A stretch of DNA of 64,000 nucleotides from Nitrospira sp. (GCA_030653545.1 JAURZE010000038.1:62001-126000); one strand, 5' to 3'. Counted from the stretch's first letter, positions 45,151 through 53,580 are shown. The notes: generated from the sequence alone by a model not told the origin. Numbers and translations are program-made.

Positions 45151-46448
45151 GTCCGACCACGGTCGATCAGCCAGAGACGCAGAAGATTGAGCGCGGCCTG
45201 CGACGACCGCTGCTTGATGACCGATCGATCACCGTGAAAGCGAAACTCTTTTGTGATGGCTCCCCTTGCCCCGCCATCGAGTCCGACATAGACCAATCCA
45301 ACCGGCTTGGTTGCGGTCGCGCCGCCGGGACCTGCAATGCCAGTGACACTCAGTCCGACCGATACTCCGGCCCGTTCACGAATCCCCTTCGCCATGGCGG
45401 CGGCAACTTCTTTACTGACTGCGCCATGGGTGGCAATCAGGTCTTCCGGCACCGCCAGCATGTCGATCTTCGACTGATTGCTATAGCAGATCGCCCCGCG
45501 GTCAACGTAGGCGGACGATCCCGGCACCTGGGTCAGGCGATGACCGATCAACCCGCCGGTGCAGGATTCCGCCAGCGCCACCGTCAACCGCTGCTCATGG
45601 AGCAAACGCCCGACAACCTCCTCCATCGTCTCGCGCCCTTCGGCAAAGAGACAGTCGCTCAACCTGGTACGGACGTTCTGCGCCAGAGACGACAGCACTG
45701 CATCCGAGACCGGCCTGGCCCCGCCGGACTTCGTCGTCAGCGATACCAGCACTCCCATCGGCGAAGCCAGCAACCCCAAGTCGACCGGAAGGCCTTGGGG
45801 AATCACCCCCAACAACTGGGCATCGACATCCGCTTCCGGCACACCCCAGGTGTGAAAAATGAGTCGCATGATCGGCTGCGGAGGGATTGTTGTGGACCGA
45901 GCGAGTTGATCCGCCAGGAACGGAATGACCGATTCCGTCATCATCGCTTCCATCTCGCGCGGCACACCGGGGAGCGAGATGATCGTCGCCCCCTTCCACG
46001 TGAGCAGAAACCCCGGCGCGGACCCGACCGGATTCGCCACCACTGTCGCGCTGGTCGGGATCATCGCCTGCCGCAACTGCCCTTTGTTCGGCGTCCGACC
46101 CCACTGAGCCAGCCGCGCCGTCATTCCGTCGAGCGCCGCTTTCCGGCGCGCCAGTCGCCGCCCGGTCGTCTTCGCCACGGCTTCTCTCGTACAATCGTCC
46201 ACCGTCGGCCCAAGCCCACCGGTCATGATGACCACCCCCGCCCGGCTCACGGCGGTCTTGAGCACCCGCACCATATCGGCCTGATCGTCTCCCACAATCG
46301 ACTTGAAACGGACCTCGATCCCCAGTCGCCCCAGCACCTCCGTAATAAAAATCGAATTGCTATCGGACCGTCCGCCGACCAACAGTTCAGACCCGATGGC
46401 AATGGTTTCAGCAATGACCGAGCGATGGGCGGACCGGGTAGCATGCAT
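45147..46448 (-). CDS. cinA: CinA-family protein (nicotinamide mononucleotide deamidase-type)
   Basis: A 433-residue two-domain protein. The N-terminal half is a molybdopterin-binding-like domain (ETIAIGSELLVGGRSDSNS near residue 15, VVIMTGGLGPTVDDCTREAVA near 72). The C-terminal half is the CinA amidohydrolase domain (LAESCTGGLIGHRLTQVPGSSAY near 292, GVSVGLSVTGIAGPGGATATKPVG near 360). Known members hydrolyse ADP-ribose and/or deamidate NMN; the original link with competence came from co-expression. Full length. Confidence 0.92.
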   Translation of the reverse strand: MHATRSAHRSVIAETIAIGSELLVGGRSDSNSIFITEVLGRLGIEVRFKSIVGDDQADMVRVLKTAVSRAGVVIMTGGLGPTVDDCTREAVAKTTGRRLARRKAALDGMTARLAQWGRTPNKGQLRQAMIPTSATVVANPVGSAPGFLLTWKGATIISLPGVPREMEAMMTESVIPFLADQLARSTTIPPQPIMRLIFHTWGVPEADVDAQLLGVIPQGLPVDLGLLASPMGVLVSLTTKSGGARPVSDAVLSSLAQNVRTRLSDCLFAEGRETMEEVVGRLLHEQRLTVALAESCTGGLIGHRLTQVPGSSAYVDRGAICYSNQSKIDMLAVPEDLIATHGAVSKEVAAAMAKGIRERAGVSVGLSVTGIAGPGGATATKPVGLVYVGLDGGARGAITKEFRFHGDRSVIKQRSSQAALNLLRLWLIDRGRT

Positions 46449-46464
46449 ATGATGTCATTTCCTG

Positions 46465-47049
46465 TTATTGAATCCCGGCAAAATCGATGACGAAACTGTC
46501 CGCGCCGCCGGAGGCGGGGAACACGGTGATCGTCGTCTTCGCCCGGAGATCAAAATCGTTGTAGTCGAACGACGCCACGACTTTCGCTTTAAAGCGCGGC
46601 CGTTCCGGCCAGGCGGCGCTCCGGTTCGCCTGCCCGTCGAATCGCACCGTCACCGGCTTGATGGTGCGCCCGGCTTGATCGAACACGATGTAACTCTCCT
46701 GAGCAAAGGCCGGCACATCCCCGAAGATCACGGTGCTCACCAGCATCGTCTTCGTCGAGACGACTTGTGCGACATCGGCCTCGGTGGGCTGCAGCCCCCG
46801 CAGCGTCATATGCGTCGCCATCACGGAAAGCGCCCCGAGCTTGGTGATGAGAAATCCACTCGGATGCAGCTCATCTTCGGCGCCGAACCGCACATAAAAC
46901 GAATCCGGCGCCCGCCCCTCCTTGGCCGCAGCCCGGCCTGCGTCGAGGGCGGCGGCGATCTGTTCGGGACCTGGCAGGCTCTCAATGGCGCCGGCCGGAA
47001 CCGCAGAGAGGAGCGAGCACAGCATGAAGCCGATTGCCGGGCATTTCAT
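46465..47049 (-). CDS. hypothetical secreted protein
   Basis: A 194-residue protein with a signal peptide (MKCPAIGFMLCSLLSAVPAG, cut near residue 21). A GGAGAG site lies just before the ATG. The mature part has no further membrane helix and looks beta-rich toward the end (KVVASFDYNDFDLRAKTTITVF, then SFVIDFAGIQ). No family recognised. It lies 16 bases upstream of cinA on the same strand and may be cotranscribed with it. Confidence 0.7.
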   Translation of the reverse strand: MKCPAIGFMLCSLLSAVPAGAIESLPGPEQIAAALDAGRAAAKEGRAPDSFYVRFGAEDELHPSGFLITKLGALSVMATHMTLRGLQPTEADVAQVVSTKTMLVSTVIFGDVPAFAQESYIVFDQAGRTIKPVTVRFDGQANRSAAWPERPRFKAKVVASFDYNDFDLRAKTTITVFPASGGADSFVIDFAGIQ

Positions 47050-47127
47050 ATGAATTCTCTCCGTAACAAGAAGCCCTAACAGATCGGTTTTTCACTGTCA
47101 ACGAACCCCGCGGCCGGTTCTCGCCCG

Positions 47128-47156
47128 TTGACAAATCAAAAGACGAAGTGCTAAAG
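47128..47156 (+). promoter_or_regulatory. candidate promoter of the hemQ gene
   Basis: A perfect TTGACA at 47128-47133 is followed after 17 bases by CTAAAG, a poor -10. The ATG of hemQ is 53 bases further on and has an excellent GGAGGAG site. Confidence 0.4.
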
Positions 47157-47208
47157 AAACCGCTCTTTACATACCTGCCTTTTCAAGACGTTATACGGAG
47201 GAGTTCCG

Positions 47209-47931
47209 ATGTCGAGTCCCGAACAAACCGCACCCGCACAGCCACCCAAGCGACAATTCGTCAATTTCACATTCTATAAAGTCGATCCGGCCTGGCGCCG
47301 TCTTCCCGAAGCCGAACGCACCAAGGGGAAACAAGAGTTTCTCCGCGCCGTGGAAGAATATGCCGGTCGCGTGCTCGTCGTCGCCTACTCTGCGGTGGGC
47401 ATCCGCGGCGATTGCGATATCATGCTCTGGCGCATCAGCTACGAGCTGGAACTGTTTCAGGAAATGACCACGAAGATTCTCGCGTCGGGATTGGGCCAGT
47501 ACATCATGACCCCCTACTCCTACCTGGCCATGACCAAGCGTTCGATCTACGTGGATCATCATACCCATGAAGGACAGGAGAGCAAGCGCCTGACCGTGGT
47601 CCCCGGCAAGGGCAAGTACATTTTCGTGTATCCCTTCCTCAAGACCCGCGAGTGGTTCCTGCTGACGAAGGCGGCCCGCCAGGGCATGATGGACGAACAC
47701 ATTGAAGTCGGCCATCGCTTCCCCTCAGTCAAGCTGAACACGACCTACTCATTCGGTCTCGACGACCAGGAATGGGTGGTGGCGTTTGAAAGCGATAAAC
47801 CGGAAGACTTCCTCGACCTTGTGATGGCGTTGCGCGAAACCGAAGGGTCCCGCTACACGTTACGCGATACGCCGATCTTCACCTGCATCCGTAAAACCGT
47901 GAAAGAGACGCTCGATACACTCGGCGGCTGA
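47209..47931 (+). CDS. hemQ: Cld-family heme protein, probable coproheme decarboxylase (HemQ/ChdC)
   Basis: A 240-residue chlorite-dismutase-family protein. The proximal heme ligand is the His of MMDEHIEVG (about residue 164). The distal segment reads VKLNTTYSFGLDDQEWVVAF, where true chlorite dismutases have Arg (KRK) and coproheme decarboxylases do not. The YPFLKTREWFLL stretch supplies the Tyr used by ChdC to decarboxylate coproheme. The end LVMALRETEGSRYTLRDTPI is also ChdC-like. I therefore prefer heme synthesis over chlorite detoxification. GGAGGAG precedes the ATG and a strong terminator follows, so it is monocistronic. Confidence 0.85.
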   Translation: MSSPEQTAPAQPPKRQFVNFTFYKVDPAWRRLPEAERTKGKQEFLRAVEEYAGRVLVVAYSAVGIRGDCDIMLWRISYELELFQEMTTKILASGLGQYIMTPYSYLAMTKRSIYVDHHTHEGQESKRLTVVPGKGKYIFVYPFLKTREWFLLTKAARQGMMDEHIEVGHRFPSVKLNTTYSFGLDDQEWVVAFESDKPEDFLDLVMALRETEGSRYTLRDTPIFTCIRKTVKETLDTLGG

Positions 47932-47952
47932 CAATCCGCTCATGTGACTCCA

Positions 47953-47993
47953 AACGGCTCTCGGTCCTTTGATCGAGAGCCGTTCTTTTTTTG
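47953..47993 (+). terminator. rho-independent terminator after hemQ
   Basis: AACGGCTCTCG (47953-47963) pairs perfectly with CGAGAGCCGTT (47974-47984), an 11-pair stem with a 10-base loop, followed by TCTTTTTTTG. Confidence 0.93.
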
Positions 47994-48127
47994 CCCCCCT
48001 GATTCCCCGGCAAAGTGGCGCCAGGACAAGAAACCCGGCCTCCGGCGCAGGGATTCAACTTTGACAGCCAATTCACGCATATGGTACCTGTACTAGGTCT
48101 TCTTTCATCATCCAATCAGGTAGGACC

Positions 48128-48346
48128 ATGGCTGATACCACTGCCCTCTATGCACTCAGATTCCCTGACGGATCCGTGAGCCTGTATATTGACGAGCACT
48201 ACGCCCAAGACCGCGGAATCGATCCGTCCAAACTGGTCCGCATCGAGATTCCTCGGGAGATGTTCATTAACGGCAGCGTGCAGGAGGTTCGCGAATACGT
48301 TGCGCTCTATTTGGAGACACACCAGCAGCCAGCCGGGAACGCCTAA
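48128..48346 (+). CDS. small hypothetical protein
   Basis: A 72-residue acidic protein with GGTAGGA before its ATG. The sequence (ALYALRFPDGSVSLYIDEHY, then SKLVRIEIPREMFINGS and EVREYVALYLETHQ) suggests a small alpha/beta domain with no signal peptide or Cys. It lies 27 bases before the next gene and is likely cotranscribed with it. I do not recognise the family. Confidence 0.7.
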   Translation: MADTTALYALRFPDGSVSLYIDEHYAQDRGIDPSKLVRIEIPREMFINGSVQEVREYVALYLETHQQPAGNA

Positions 48347-48373
48347 CCTACGCACACAGGACACACCATCGCT

Positions 48374-49552
48374 ATGCCTTCAACTATGGCCTCTCCCCTC
48401 ACCGCTGAGCTGATCCAAGACGTCATCGCCAATCTGCCGATCCAGGGACGCATCATGCTCAAGCTGCTTCTGATCCAGCACCTGGACGTGACGCACGAAG
48501 AAATCCTGTTCATGGTCTCGGACCGTCCCGATCCCCGTTGCGTCTCCGGAAAGAAGCCGATTACGACGATGACGGAAGAATCGATCTCGGCCATGCTCAG
48601 CCGGCGGGATGAGTATCGCCGCCGCGCCCGGCTCCGTCGCGAACGCACCGGGCTGCAATGCACCGCCCTGACGACGCTGGCCGCGACCGCCGAGAAATTG
48701 GTTGACCGAACCTCGGCACTCCTGGCCACCCGTGGCGTGTCCGCTGAGGCCATCGCGAATCTCAAAGCGCAAGCGCGTGTGGCCGTTCCGCGCCCTGCGC
48801 TGCGCGTGCTGGAAGAACGATGGGACAAGAACGACATCTCGGCGGAGGAATATCAGACCTATCAGCTGGCCATTGAAATGCAACTGCACATTCGTATGGC
48901 CGAACGTTTTAAGACCAGACTCGCCCTGGCGGAGCGCGAGCGACAGACCTCCGATCAGACCACGTTGCAGGACCATGAGATCGGCCATATCTGGGGAATT
49001 CCCGCCGGCACCTTGGCCGCCAGGAAAGTAAAATTCCTGTCGCAATATCTGATGGCGCTCCAGGCCGCCTTGACCGGCACACCGGCCAACCCGAACAGCA
49101 TCCCCCCCCTGGATCTCTGGAAAGACACATTGGCGACCCTCTCCCGCACTCCGATCGAACGCTCCATCGCCGCCTACGATGGCCTGGAACAAACCGAGTC
49201 CGCCTTGATCGAAAAGCTTTCAGCCTATGTCGTCGGTGCGGTGCCTGAGCCGATTGAAGTCAAGTTTTGGAATTCGCTGGTCTACGGAGCGAGCTCCAAT
49301 GCGATGCACAGCGAAAACACCCGGACGTTATTCGGGTTGCAGCGGCTTGTGTCCATTCAACAGGACACCGACACCAGCCCTGAAGCGCTCAATGAAGAAC
49401 TGCTGAAACGGACGGCTCCGCGCCCGAAAGCGGAAAACGCCGCATTGGGTGATTCGTCTGAACAAAAGATCGAGATCACCGATCTTCAGAAACAGATCTT
49501 GCACAACTTTATCGGAGAAGACGTCAGCGGCAAAGCCTCAGACAAGTGGTAG
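48374..49552 (+). CDS. hypothetical protein, helical
   Basis: A 392-residue soluble, largely helical protein. The first 60 residues (ELIQDVIANLPIQGRIMLKL, HLDVTHEEILFMV) look like a helical N-terminal domain. The middle is Arg-rich (RRDEYRRRARLRRERTG) and there is a long helical stretch at about 150-240. The C-terminus is charged (ITDLQKQILHNFIGEDVS). No catalytic motif is recognised. It follows the 72-residue gene closely and precedes the OB-fold-like gene. Confidence 0.7.
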   Translation: MPSTMASPLTAELIQDVIANLPIQGRIMLKLLLIQHLDVTHEEILFMVSDRPDPRCVSGKKPITTMTEESISAMLSRRDEYRRRARLRRERTGLQCTALTTLAATAEKLVDRTSALLATRGVSAEAIANLKAQARVAVPRPALRVLEERWDKNDISAEEYQTYQLAIEMQLHIRMAERFKTRLALAERERQTSDQTTLQDHEIGHIWGIPAGTLAARKVKFLSQYLMALQAALTGTPANPNSIPPLDLWKDTLATLSRTPIERSIAAYDGLEQTESALIEKLSAYVVGAVPEPIEVKFWNSLVYGASSNAMHSENTRTLFGLQRLVSIQQDTDTSPEALNEELLKRTAPRPKAENAALGDSSEQKIEITDLQKQILHNFIGEDVSGKASDKW

Positions 49553-49603
49553 AGACAGGCGACCTTGCGAATTGCATTCGCTCAGGTATAATCAGGTTCA
49601 ACC

Positions 49604-50035
49604 ATGGCAACACAACCAATTAGACGTCGCGGTTTCTTCGTGCTGCTTGCAGTCCTGCTGCCGGCAGTCTTCTCTGTCGTCACCGTCAGCACACTTTCGG
49701 TGACATCGGCGGCGGGTCTCCTAGAAATCGCCGAATTGCTGGCCCATCCCGAGCAATACGATCATCAAGACGTCGTGGTGAGCGGGGCTGTGACCAACGT
49801 GCAGCTCGCCACTAACCGCCAAGGACAACCGGCGTATGGGTTTCTCCTGAAAGACCAGGCCGGGACGCTCAAGGTGATCAGCCTCGGACAAGCAGAAATC
49901 CATGAAGGCGACCAAGTCATCGTCGAAGGCGTCTTCAGTCGTCTGCGCCAAGTCGGCCGTTCGATCGTCTACAATGAAATCAAAGCGCTGTCAGTGAAGC
50001 CGCTTAACCGCTTGAATCCCGACCTCGTCGGATAA
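49604..50035 (+). CDS. exported OB-fold-like protein
   Basis: A 143-residue protein with an N-terminal hydrophobic segment (FFVLLAVLLPAVFSVVTVS) that acts as signal peptide or anchor. The remainder has the order of an OB-fold (YDHQDVVVSGAVTNVQLA, AYGFLLKDQAGTLKVISLG, EGDQVIVEGVFSRLR), as in CcmE-like or tRNA-anticodon-type folds. It lacks the CcmE heme-binding His motif. A role in periplasmic binding is possible but unproven. The lipoprotein gene follows closely. Confidence 0.65.
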   Translation: MATQPIRRRGFFVLLAVLLPAVFSVVTVSTLSVTSAAGLLEIAELLAHPEQYDHQDVVVSGAVTNVQLATNRQGQPAYGFLLKDQAGTLKVISLGQAEIHEGDQVIVEGVFSRLRQVGRSIVYNEIKALSVKPLNRLNPDLVG

Positions 50036-50077
50036 TTGATCGACCTCACGCACAAAAATCCTTACCGGTCCAGACCC

Positions 50078-50527
50078 ATGTCACAAAAACTATCTGACCA
50101 CACGCCGGCGCCTGAACGGAAATCACCCCAGACCGAGCGCAGCACGTTCCATCTGCTGGCGATTGCCTCGAGCCTGCTGGGACTACTGTCCATCGCCGGT
50201 TGCGCAACCGCGGCCACCGTCGGCGAATACCCGAATCAACAGAAAGTCATCGGCAAGTCAAAAGCGGACGTCCTCGCCTGCGCGGGAAAACCGGTGAAGG
50301 AACAGACCCGCAACGATGTGGTCCTCCTCCAATATTACCGGGAGGCGCCGGTCCTCGAAGAATCCCAACCGGTGGGGAAAGGCAGCATGTCGACAATCCG
50401 GCATGGCTGTTGGGCCACGGTGGTGCTGACGGAGGATCGAGTCACCGACATACGCTATCGGTTCGCGCCCCCGAGCATGGACGCCTCCAACGACTGCGAA
50501 GCCATCTTCGACCCCTGCGTGCAATAA
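50078..50527 (+). CDS. putative lipoprotein
   Basis: A 149-residue protein from the ATG at 50078; a TTG at 50036 would add 14 residues. A hydrophobic segment ends in the lipobox LSIAGC (Cys about residue 43), after an unusually long polar N-terminus. The mature part has a segment like outer-membrane SmpA/BamE-type small lipoproteins (QQKVIGKSKADVLACAGKPV, VVLLQYYRE) and four more cysteines, two in the tail (NDCEAIFDPCVQ). The BamE-like reading is tentative. Confidence 0.65.
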   Translation: MSQKLSDHTPAPERKSPQTERSTFHLLAIASSLLGLLSIAGCATAATVGEYPNQQKVIGKSKADVLACAGKPVKEQTRNDVVLLQYYREAPVLEESQPVGKGSMSTIRHGCWATVVLTEDRVTDIRYRFAPPSMDASNDCEAIFDPCVQ

Positions 50528-50601
50528 GTCCTTTACCCGCTCCTCAACATTTCAGTTTCCGCCTAGCCGCACGCCAAAAATAATGGTACTCCTACCCCAT
50601 C

Positions 50602-51516
50602 ATGGCGCTGCAAAAATATATTTCCTGCGTGCTCATCCTGACGCTTCTCGCGTGCGGTCTGCCCGCCGGCGCCTGGGCACTGGAAAAATATGGCCGGCCC
50701 CTGCCCTCGATGGACGATCCCGACGACACGGACCGCGGGTCCGAAGAAAGTCTTTTCGCCGGTTATCTCCTGACCGGAGCCTTTGTCAGAAATCCTTCAT
50801 TCGCCGCCAGGCCGGACAACAGCGGGCTGGTCGGCCTGCGCCATATGGTCCATCTTGAAACCGACCTCTATAAACAGTACCTGACCTTCTATACGGACCA
50901 GAACTTCTTTTCAGATCGAACGAACGGCTGGATTGAACTCAGCGAGTGGGACAGCACCTATGCCTTCACCGGCGTGGTCGATCACTTCAGCTGGCGCCTC
51001 CAGTATGAACGGGACGCGCCGCTCGATCGCCGGGGCATCAAGCAGGCCTATGCCGACGGCATGATCACGGCCAAACTCCAGTCGGCCCAGGACATGGCCT
51101 GGTGGCGGAAACTCTTTCCCAATCAGAGCCTGACGATGTACGGGGGCGCCGGCTGGCTGTTTCACAACAGCAACTACTTCGCGCGGCCCGACAATACCGG
51201 GCGCGCCCTCTTCCGCTACGTAGCCCACGCCGACCTCGACCTCTACAAGAACAAAGTCGTGCTCTATGGGGACGTGAACTTCTTTACCGATCGCGAAGGG
51301 AGCAATCAGGCCAGGCCGACGGAAATGGATTGGATCGTCGGGCTGGCCCTTCGATGGAGGGATATGGAATTGGCGGTCTATCGGGAGCAGGACCAGCCGC
51401 TTGACAAACCCGGCCTGGTCCAGAAATACCTGGCCGTGCAACTGCGCTTTTCGTTCGATGTTTCAAAGGGAGATCTAGGAATGAGCCGGATGAAACCGGG
51501 CACCGGCATTCAGTGA
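50602..51516 (+). CDS. predicted outer-membrane beta-barrel protein with a duplicated unit
   Basis: A 304-residue protein with a signal peptide (YISCVLILTLLACGLPAGAW, cut near 26). Alternating amphipathic strands fill the rest. Two halves repeat the same pattern: FAARPDNSGLVGLRHMVHLE followed by DLYKQYLTFYTDQNFFSDR, and FARPDNTGRALFRYVAHADL followed by DLYKNKVVLYGDVNFFTDR, then a Trp-rich strand and a YERDAPLD / YREQDQPLD end. It could be an outer-membrane channel or a surface protein. It converges on the SDR gene with a 7-base overlap. Confidence 0.72.
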   Translation: MALQKYISCVLILTLLACGLPAGAWALEKYGRPLPSMDDPDDTDRGSEESLFAGYLLTGAFVRNPSFAARPDNSGLVGLRHMVHLETDLYKQYLTFYTDQNFFSDRTNGWIELSEWDSTYAFTGVVDHFSWRLQYERDAPLDRRGIKQAYADGMITAKLQSAQDMAWWRKLFPNQSLTMYGGAGWLFHNSNYFARPDNTGRALFRYVAHADLDLYKNKVVLYGDVNFFTDREGSNQARPTEMDWIVGLALRWRDMELAVYREQDQPLDKPGLVQKYLAVQLRFSFDVSKGDLGMSRMKPGTGIQ

Positions 51517-52373
51517 GGCAGATTCAAAATCCACGTCATCAGCCGGTCCGACCACCGGTCCGGAAGCAACTTGATCATCAGCGCACGGATCTTTGCGTCT
51601 CTTCCCACTAGATACCGGGTCTTCGGGCGAGAGGCCGTCAAGGCATGGACCACGGCATTCGAAACGGCATCGGGAGGAATCGCCCTTGCCGACGCCTCGG
51701 CCACGCGCGCCCTGACTCCCGCGATCACTCCGGCGTACAGAGCCTTCAATTCTTCCGACGTGACCGCCTCTAGCTCTTCCGCCTTCACACCGGACTTCGT
51801 CCAGATCGGCGTGGCAATCGCCCCCGGCTCCACAATGGATACCTGAATTCCCCACTGCTGCACTTCGAGGCGCAAGGCATCCGTCAACGCTTCCAACGCA
51901 AACTTCGACGCCGAATACGGCCCCATCACCGGCATCGCGGCGCGCCCCGCAATCGACCCCATGTTGATGATGCGCCCGCGCCCGTTGCGGAGCAGCGGAA
52001 GAAACGCCTGGGTCACCGCGACCTGCCCGATGACATTCACCTCAAACTGCCGGCGCAGGTCGGCAATCGGCACAGCCTCCAACGGACCGACCACGGCAAT
52101 GCCTGCGTTATTCACCAGTCCGGCCAACCCTCGCGGCCCGACCTGCCCGGCAATCTGCCGCCGCGCCTGTTCGATCGAGCCCGCATCGGTAACATCCAGC
52201 AAAATAGGCTGGAGCCGAACCGATCCCTGCGCCTTCAGAGGTTCACCATCCTCGATCCGACGCACCCCGGCAAACACCGTAAAGCCTAGCCGGTCGAGAT
52301 GCCACGCACAGGCCGCGCCGATTCCGGTCGAGGCTCCGGTGATCACCACTGTTTTGCCATTGCTGCTCAACAT
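51510..52373 (-). CDS. short-chain dehydrogenase/reductase
   Basis: A 287-residue classical SDR with Rossmann motif TGASTGIGAACA (about residues 13-24), NNAGIAVVG (about 87-95), a catalytic Ser in MGSIAGRAAMP and YSASKFALEAL (about 153-163), followed by PGAIATPIW. Substrate unknown; the long C-terminal region resembles retinol-dehydrogenase-like SDRs. It stands alone on the minus strand. Confidence 0.85.
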   Translation of the reverse strand: MLSSNGKTVVITGASTGIGAACAWHLDRLGFTVFAGVRRIEDGEPLKAQGSVRLQPILLDVTDAGSIEQARRQIAGQVGPRGLAGLVNNAGIAVVGPLEAVPIADLRRQFEVNVIGQVAVTQAFLPLLRNGRGRIINMGSIAGRAAMPVMGPYSASKFALEALTDALRLEVQQWGIQVSIVEPGAIATPIWTKSGVKAEELEAVTSEELKALYAGVIAGVRARVAEASARAIPPDAVSNAVVHALTASRPKTRYLVGRDAKIRALMIKLLPDRWSDRLMTWILNLPH

Positions 52374-52450
52374 CCCGTTGTCCTTTCAGCACGTGACGTC
52401 GACCATAGCAGCTTTGCAGAACGGGGTCATCTCTTGCGTCCCACGGATTC

Positions 52451-52481
52451 CAGCTATCAGCGATCAGTCATCAGCTATCAG
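52451..52481. repeat. short direct repeat CAGCTATCAG
   Basis: CAGCTATCAG occurs at 52451-52460 and 52472-52481, 21 bases apart, with related ATCAG steps between and after them. Such low-complexity repeats occur in many intergenic regions; no function is implied. Confidence 0.6.
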
Positions 52482-52698
52482 TTCCAGACCGCAGCTCTCA
52501 GCCACTTTCCGGTCTCAGCACTCAGCACCCGCCCACGGTGGATCACTCTGGATTCAAGGGGAATTGCATTGGATTCCATCCATCCCTCCTCATGCGCCGG
52601 CAGCCCCAGCATGGTGCCGACGCAACAAAACTCCAAACGTCTTACCAGTATTGATGTTTGTTCACTGCCATAGTGATCGTGCGGGCCCGGCATCCGTA

Positions 52699-52714
52699 TG
52701 GCCCGCACATTGCA
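52699..52714 (+). promoter_or_regulatory. candidate sigma-54 promoter of the first 28-residue peptide gene
   Basis: The sequence TGGCCCGCACATTGCA has GG at 52700-52701 and GC at 52712-52713, exactly ten bases between, and TTGCA at the -12 element. It differs from the textbook TGGCACG-N4-TTGCA by one base. Transcription would start about 30 bases before the ATG. Confidence 0.55.
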
Positions 52715-52753
52715 CAGAGTGCATAGCATCACTCCGAAAAAAAGGAGAACGCC

Positions 52754-52840
52754 ATGGACTTCGGACTCATCTTAATCGCCACCAACACTCTCATGGCCAT
52801 CTTTATCTTTTTTGTTCTGAACTTGATCTGGAAGCAATAG
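52754..52840 (+). CDS. 28-residue single-helix membrane peptide, copy 1
   Basis: This short frame (ATG to TAG) has AAAGGAG 7 bases upstream. Its product starts MDFGLILIATNTLMAIF and ends LNLIWKQ: one hydrophobic helix with a short acidic N-terminus and a basic end, so probably an inner-membrane peptide with the C-terminus in the cytoplasm. A second copy with 14 of 28 identical residues lies at 53796. The shared core is MDF at the start, N at 11, MA at 14-15, FI, and LIW near the end. A receiver gene follows 137 bases downstream, with a small frame between them. No family is known to me; candidates are a regulatory peptide, a subunit of a membrane complex or a toxin-like peptide. Confidence 0.7.
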   Translation: MDFGLILIATNTLMAIFIFFVLNLIWKQ

Positions 52841-52885
52841 CGGAATCAGAACAGGCAAAAAACCGATGGGGAAATCAACCGACCC

Positions 52886-52981
52886 ATGAATAAGATATCG
52901 GGCATTAATAAATCGCGCGATATGGAGCCGACCAGCGATCAGCACCTGACATACTCAAAGGAAAAAGGAACAGCACCATGA
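52886..52981 (+). CDS. possible 31-residue leader peptide overlapping the receiver gene
   Basis: A 31-codon frame starts at ATG 52886 and its TGA overlaps the ATG of the receiver gene (ATGA), a coupling arrangement. It contains SRDMEPTSDQHL, and the corresponding frame after the second peptide also has MEPT at the same distance from its ATG. The ribosome binding site is weak (GGGGAAATC, far from the ATG). It may be a leader peptide or a chance frame; the shared MEPT is the main reason to list it. Confidence 0.35.
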   Translation: MNKISGINKSRDMEPTSDQHLTYSKEKGTAP

Positions 52982-53481
52982 CATACGGAACAATCCTGGT
53001 GGTCGACGACAATCCCGACATTCGAGAAATCACCCGTATGACGCTCAGTCGGCAAGGTTATGAAGTCTGGCTGGCTCCGGACGGCAACAGTGCTATACAG
53101 CTAATGAACCAACCGGTGCTGGCGAGTGAAGTCTGCGCCGTGATCTGCGACCTGGCCATGCCCAATGGCAACGGAATGTATCTCATTGCCCACCTCCAGA
53201 AACATCACCCGGCCATCCCGATCATCGTCTGCAGCGGGGCCGACGACACGGAATTCCTTGAAGGAATTATCCAGCAAGGAGTGGGCGACTGGATGCGGAA
53301 ACCCGTGTCGCGGGACGTCCTTGTGCAAAAAGTCAGAACCGCCGTCCATCTCTTCACGCTCAGAACCAGGCAGGACTCGGTGAACAGACCTTCATATGCT
53401 TCAGACGCAAGTCCTAGAACGGCCTCCCCCTCAGAGTTTGAGGCAGTACAGGACTTTCACGACAAGACCACCGACCAGTAG
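52978..53481 (+). CDS. single-domain response regulator
   Basis: A 167-residue protein; AAGGAAAAAGGA lies upstream. Residues 1-125 are a full receiver: TILVVDDNPDIREI at the start, phosphorylated Asp in VICDLAMPNGNG (about residue 60), Ser/Thr switch in VCSGADD, and Lys in WMRKPVSRDVL (about 110). The last 40 residues are polar and unstructured-looking, with no output domain. It must act by contact with another protein. No histidine kinase is near; the neighbours are the two small membrane-peptide genes. Confidence 0.88.
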   Translation: MTYGTILVVDDNPDIREITRMTLSRQGYEVWLAPDGNSAIQLMNQPVLASEVCAVICDLAMPNGNGMYLIAHLQKHHPAIPIIVCSGADDTEFLEGIIQQGVGDWMRKPVSRDVLVQKVRTAVHLFTLRTRQDSVNRPSYASDASPRTASPSEFEAVQDFHDKTTDQ

Positions 53482-53534
53482 GATCAAACCTTCGCCCTAG
53501 TTCTTCTCGCGCACCAAGGCTCAATGAACCTTCT

Positions 53535-53580
53535 AGTGCCGTTGGCACTGAATCGAAAGTGATTCAGCCTGAATTATTTT
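53535..53580 (+). terminator. two abutting dyads, possible terminator of the receiver gene
   Basis: AGTGCC/GGCACT (53535-53549, 3-base loop) shares two bases with CTGAATC/GATTCAG (53548-53567, 6-base loop). A CCTGAATTATTTT tail follows. The two stems cannot both form fully. It is about 55 bases after the receiver stop. The T-tract is imperfect. Confidence 0.45.

Larger units (their letters stand above)
52374..52753. other. intergenic region with repeat, hairpin and promoter-like elements
   Basis: 380 bases with no gene I can support. It contains a short repeat (52451-52481), a 9-pair dyad of GTGCGGGCC (52679-52687) with GGCCCGCAC (52700-52708), and a TGCAC/GTGCA dyad at 52711-52723. The second arm of the larger dyad overlaps the sigma-54-like element. 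Confidence 0.5.

Noticed and set aside
47209-47931. Annotation as a true chlorite dismutase
   Set aside because: The distal Arg segment (KRK in characterised enzymes) is replaced by KLN, and the sequence follows the coproheme decarboxylase pattern.
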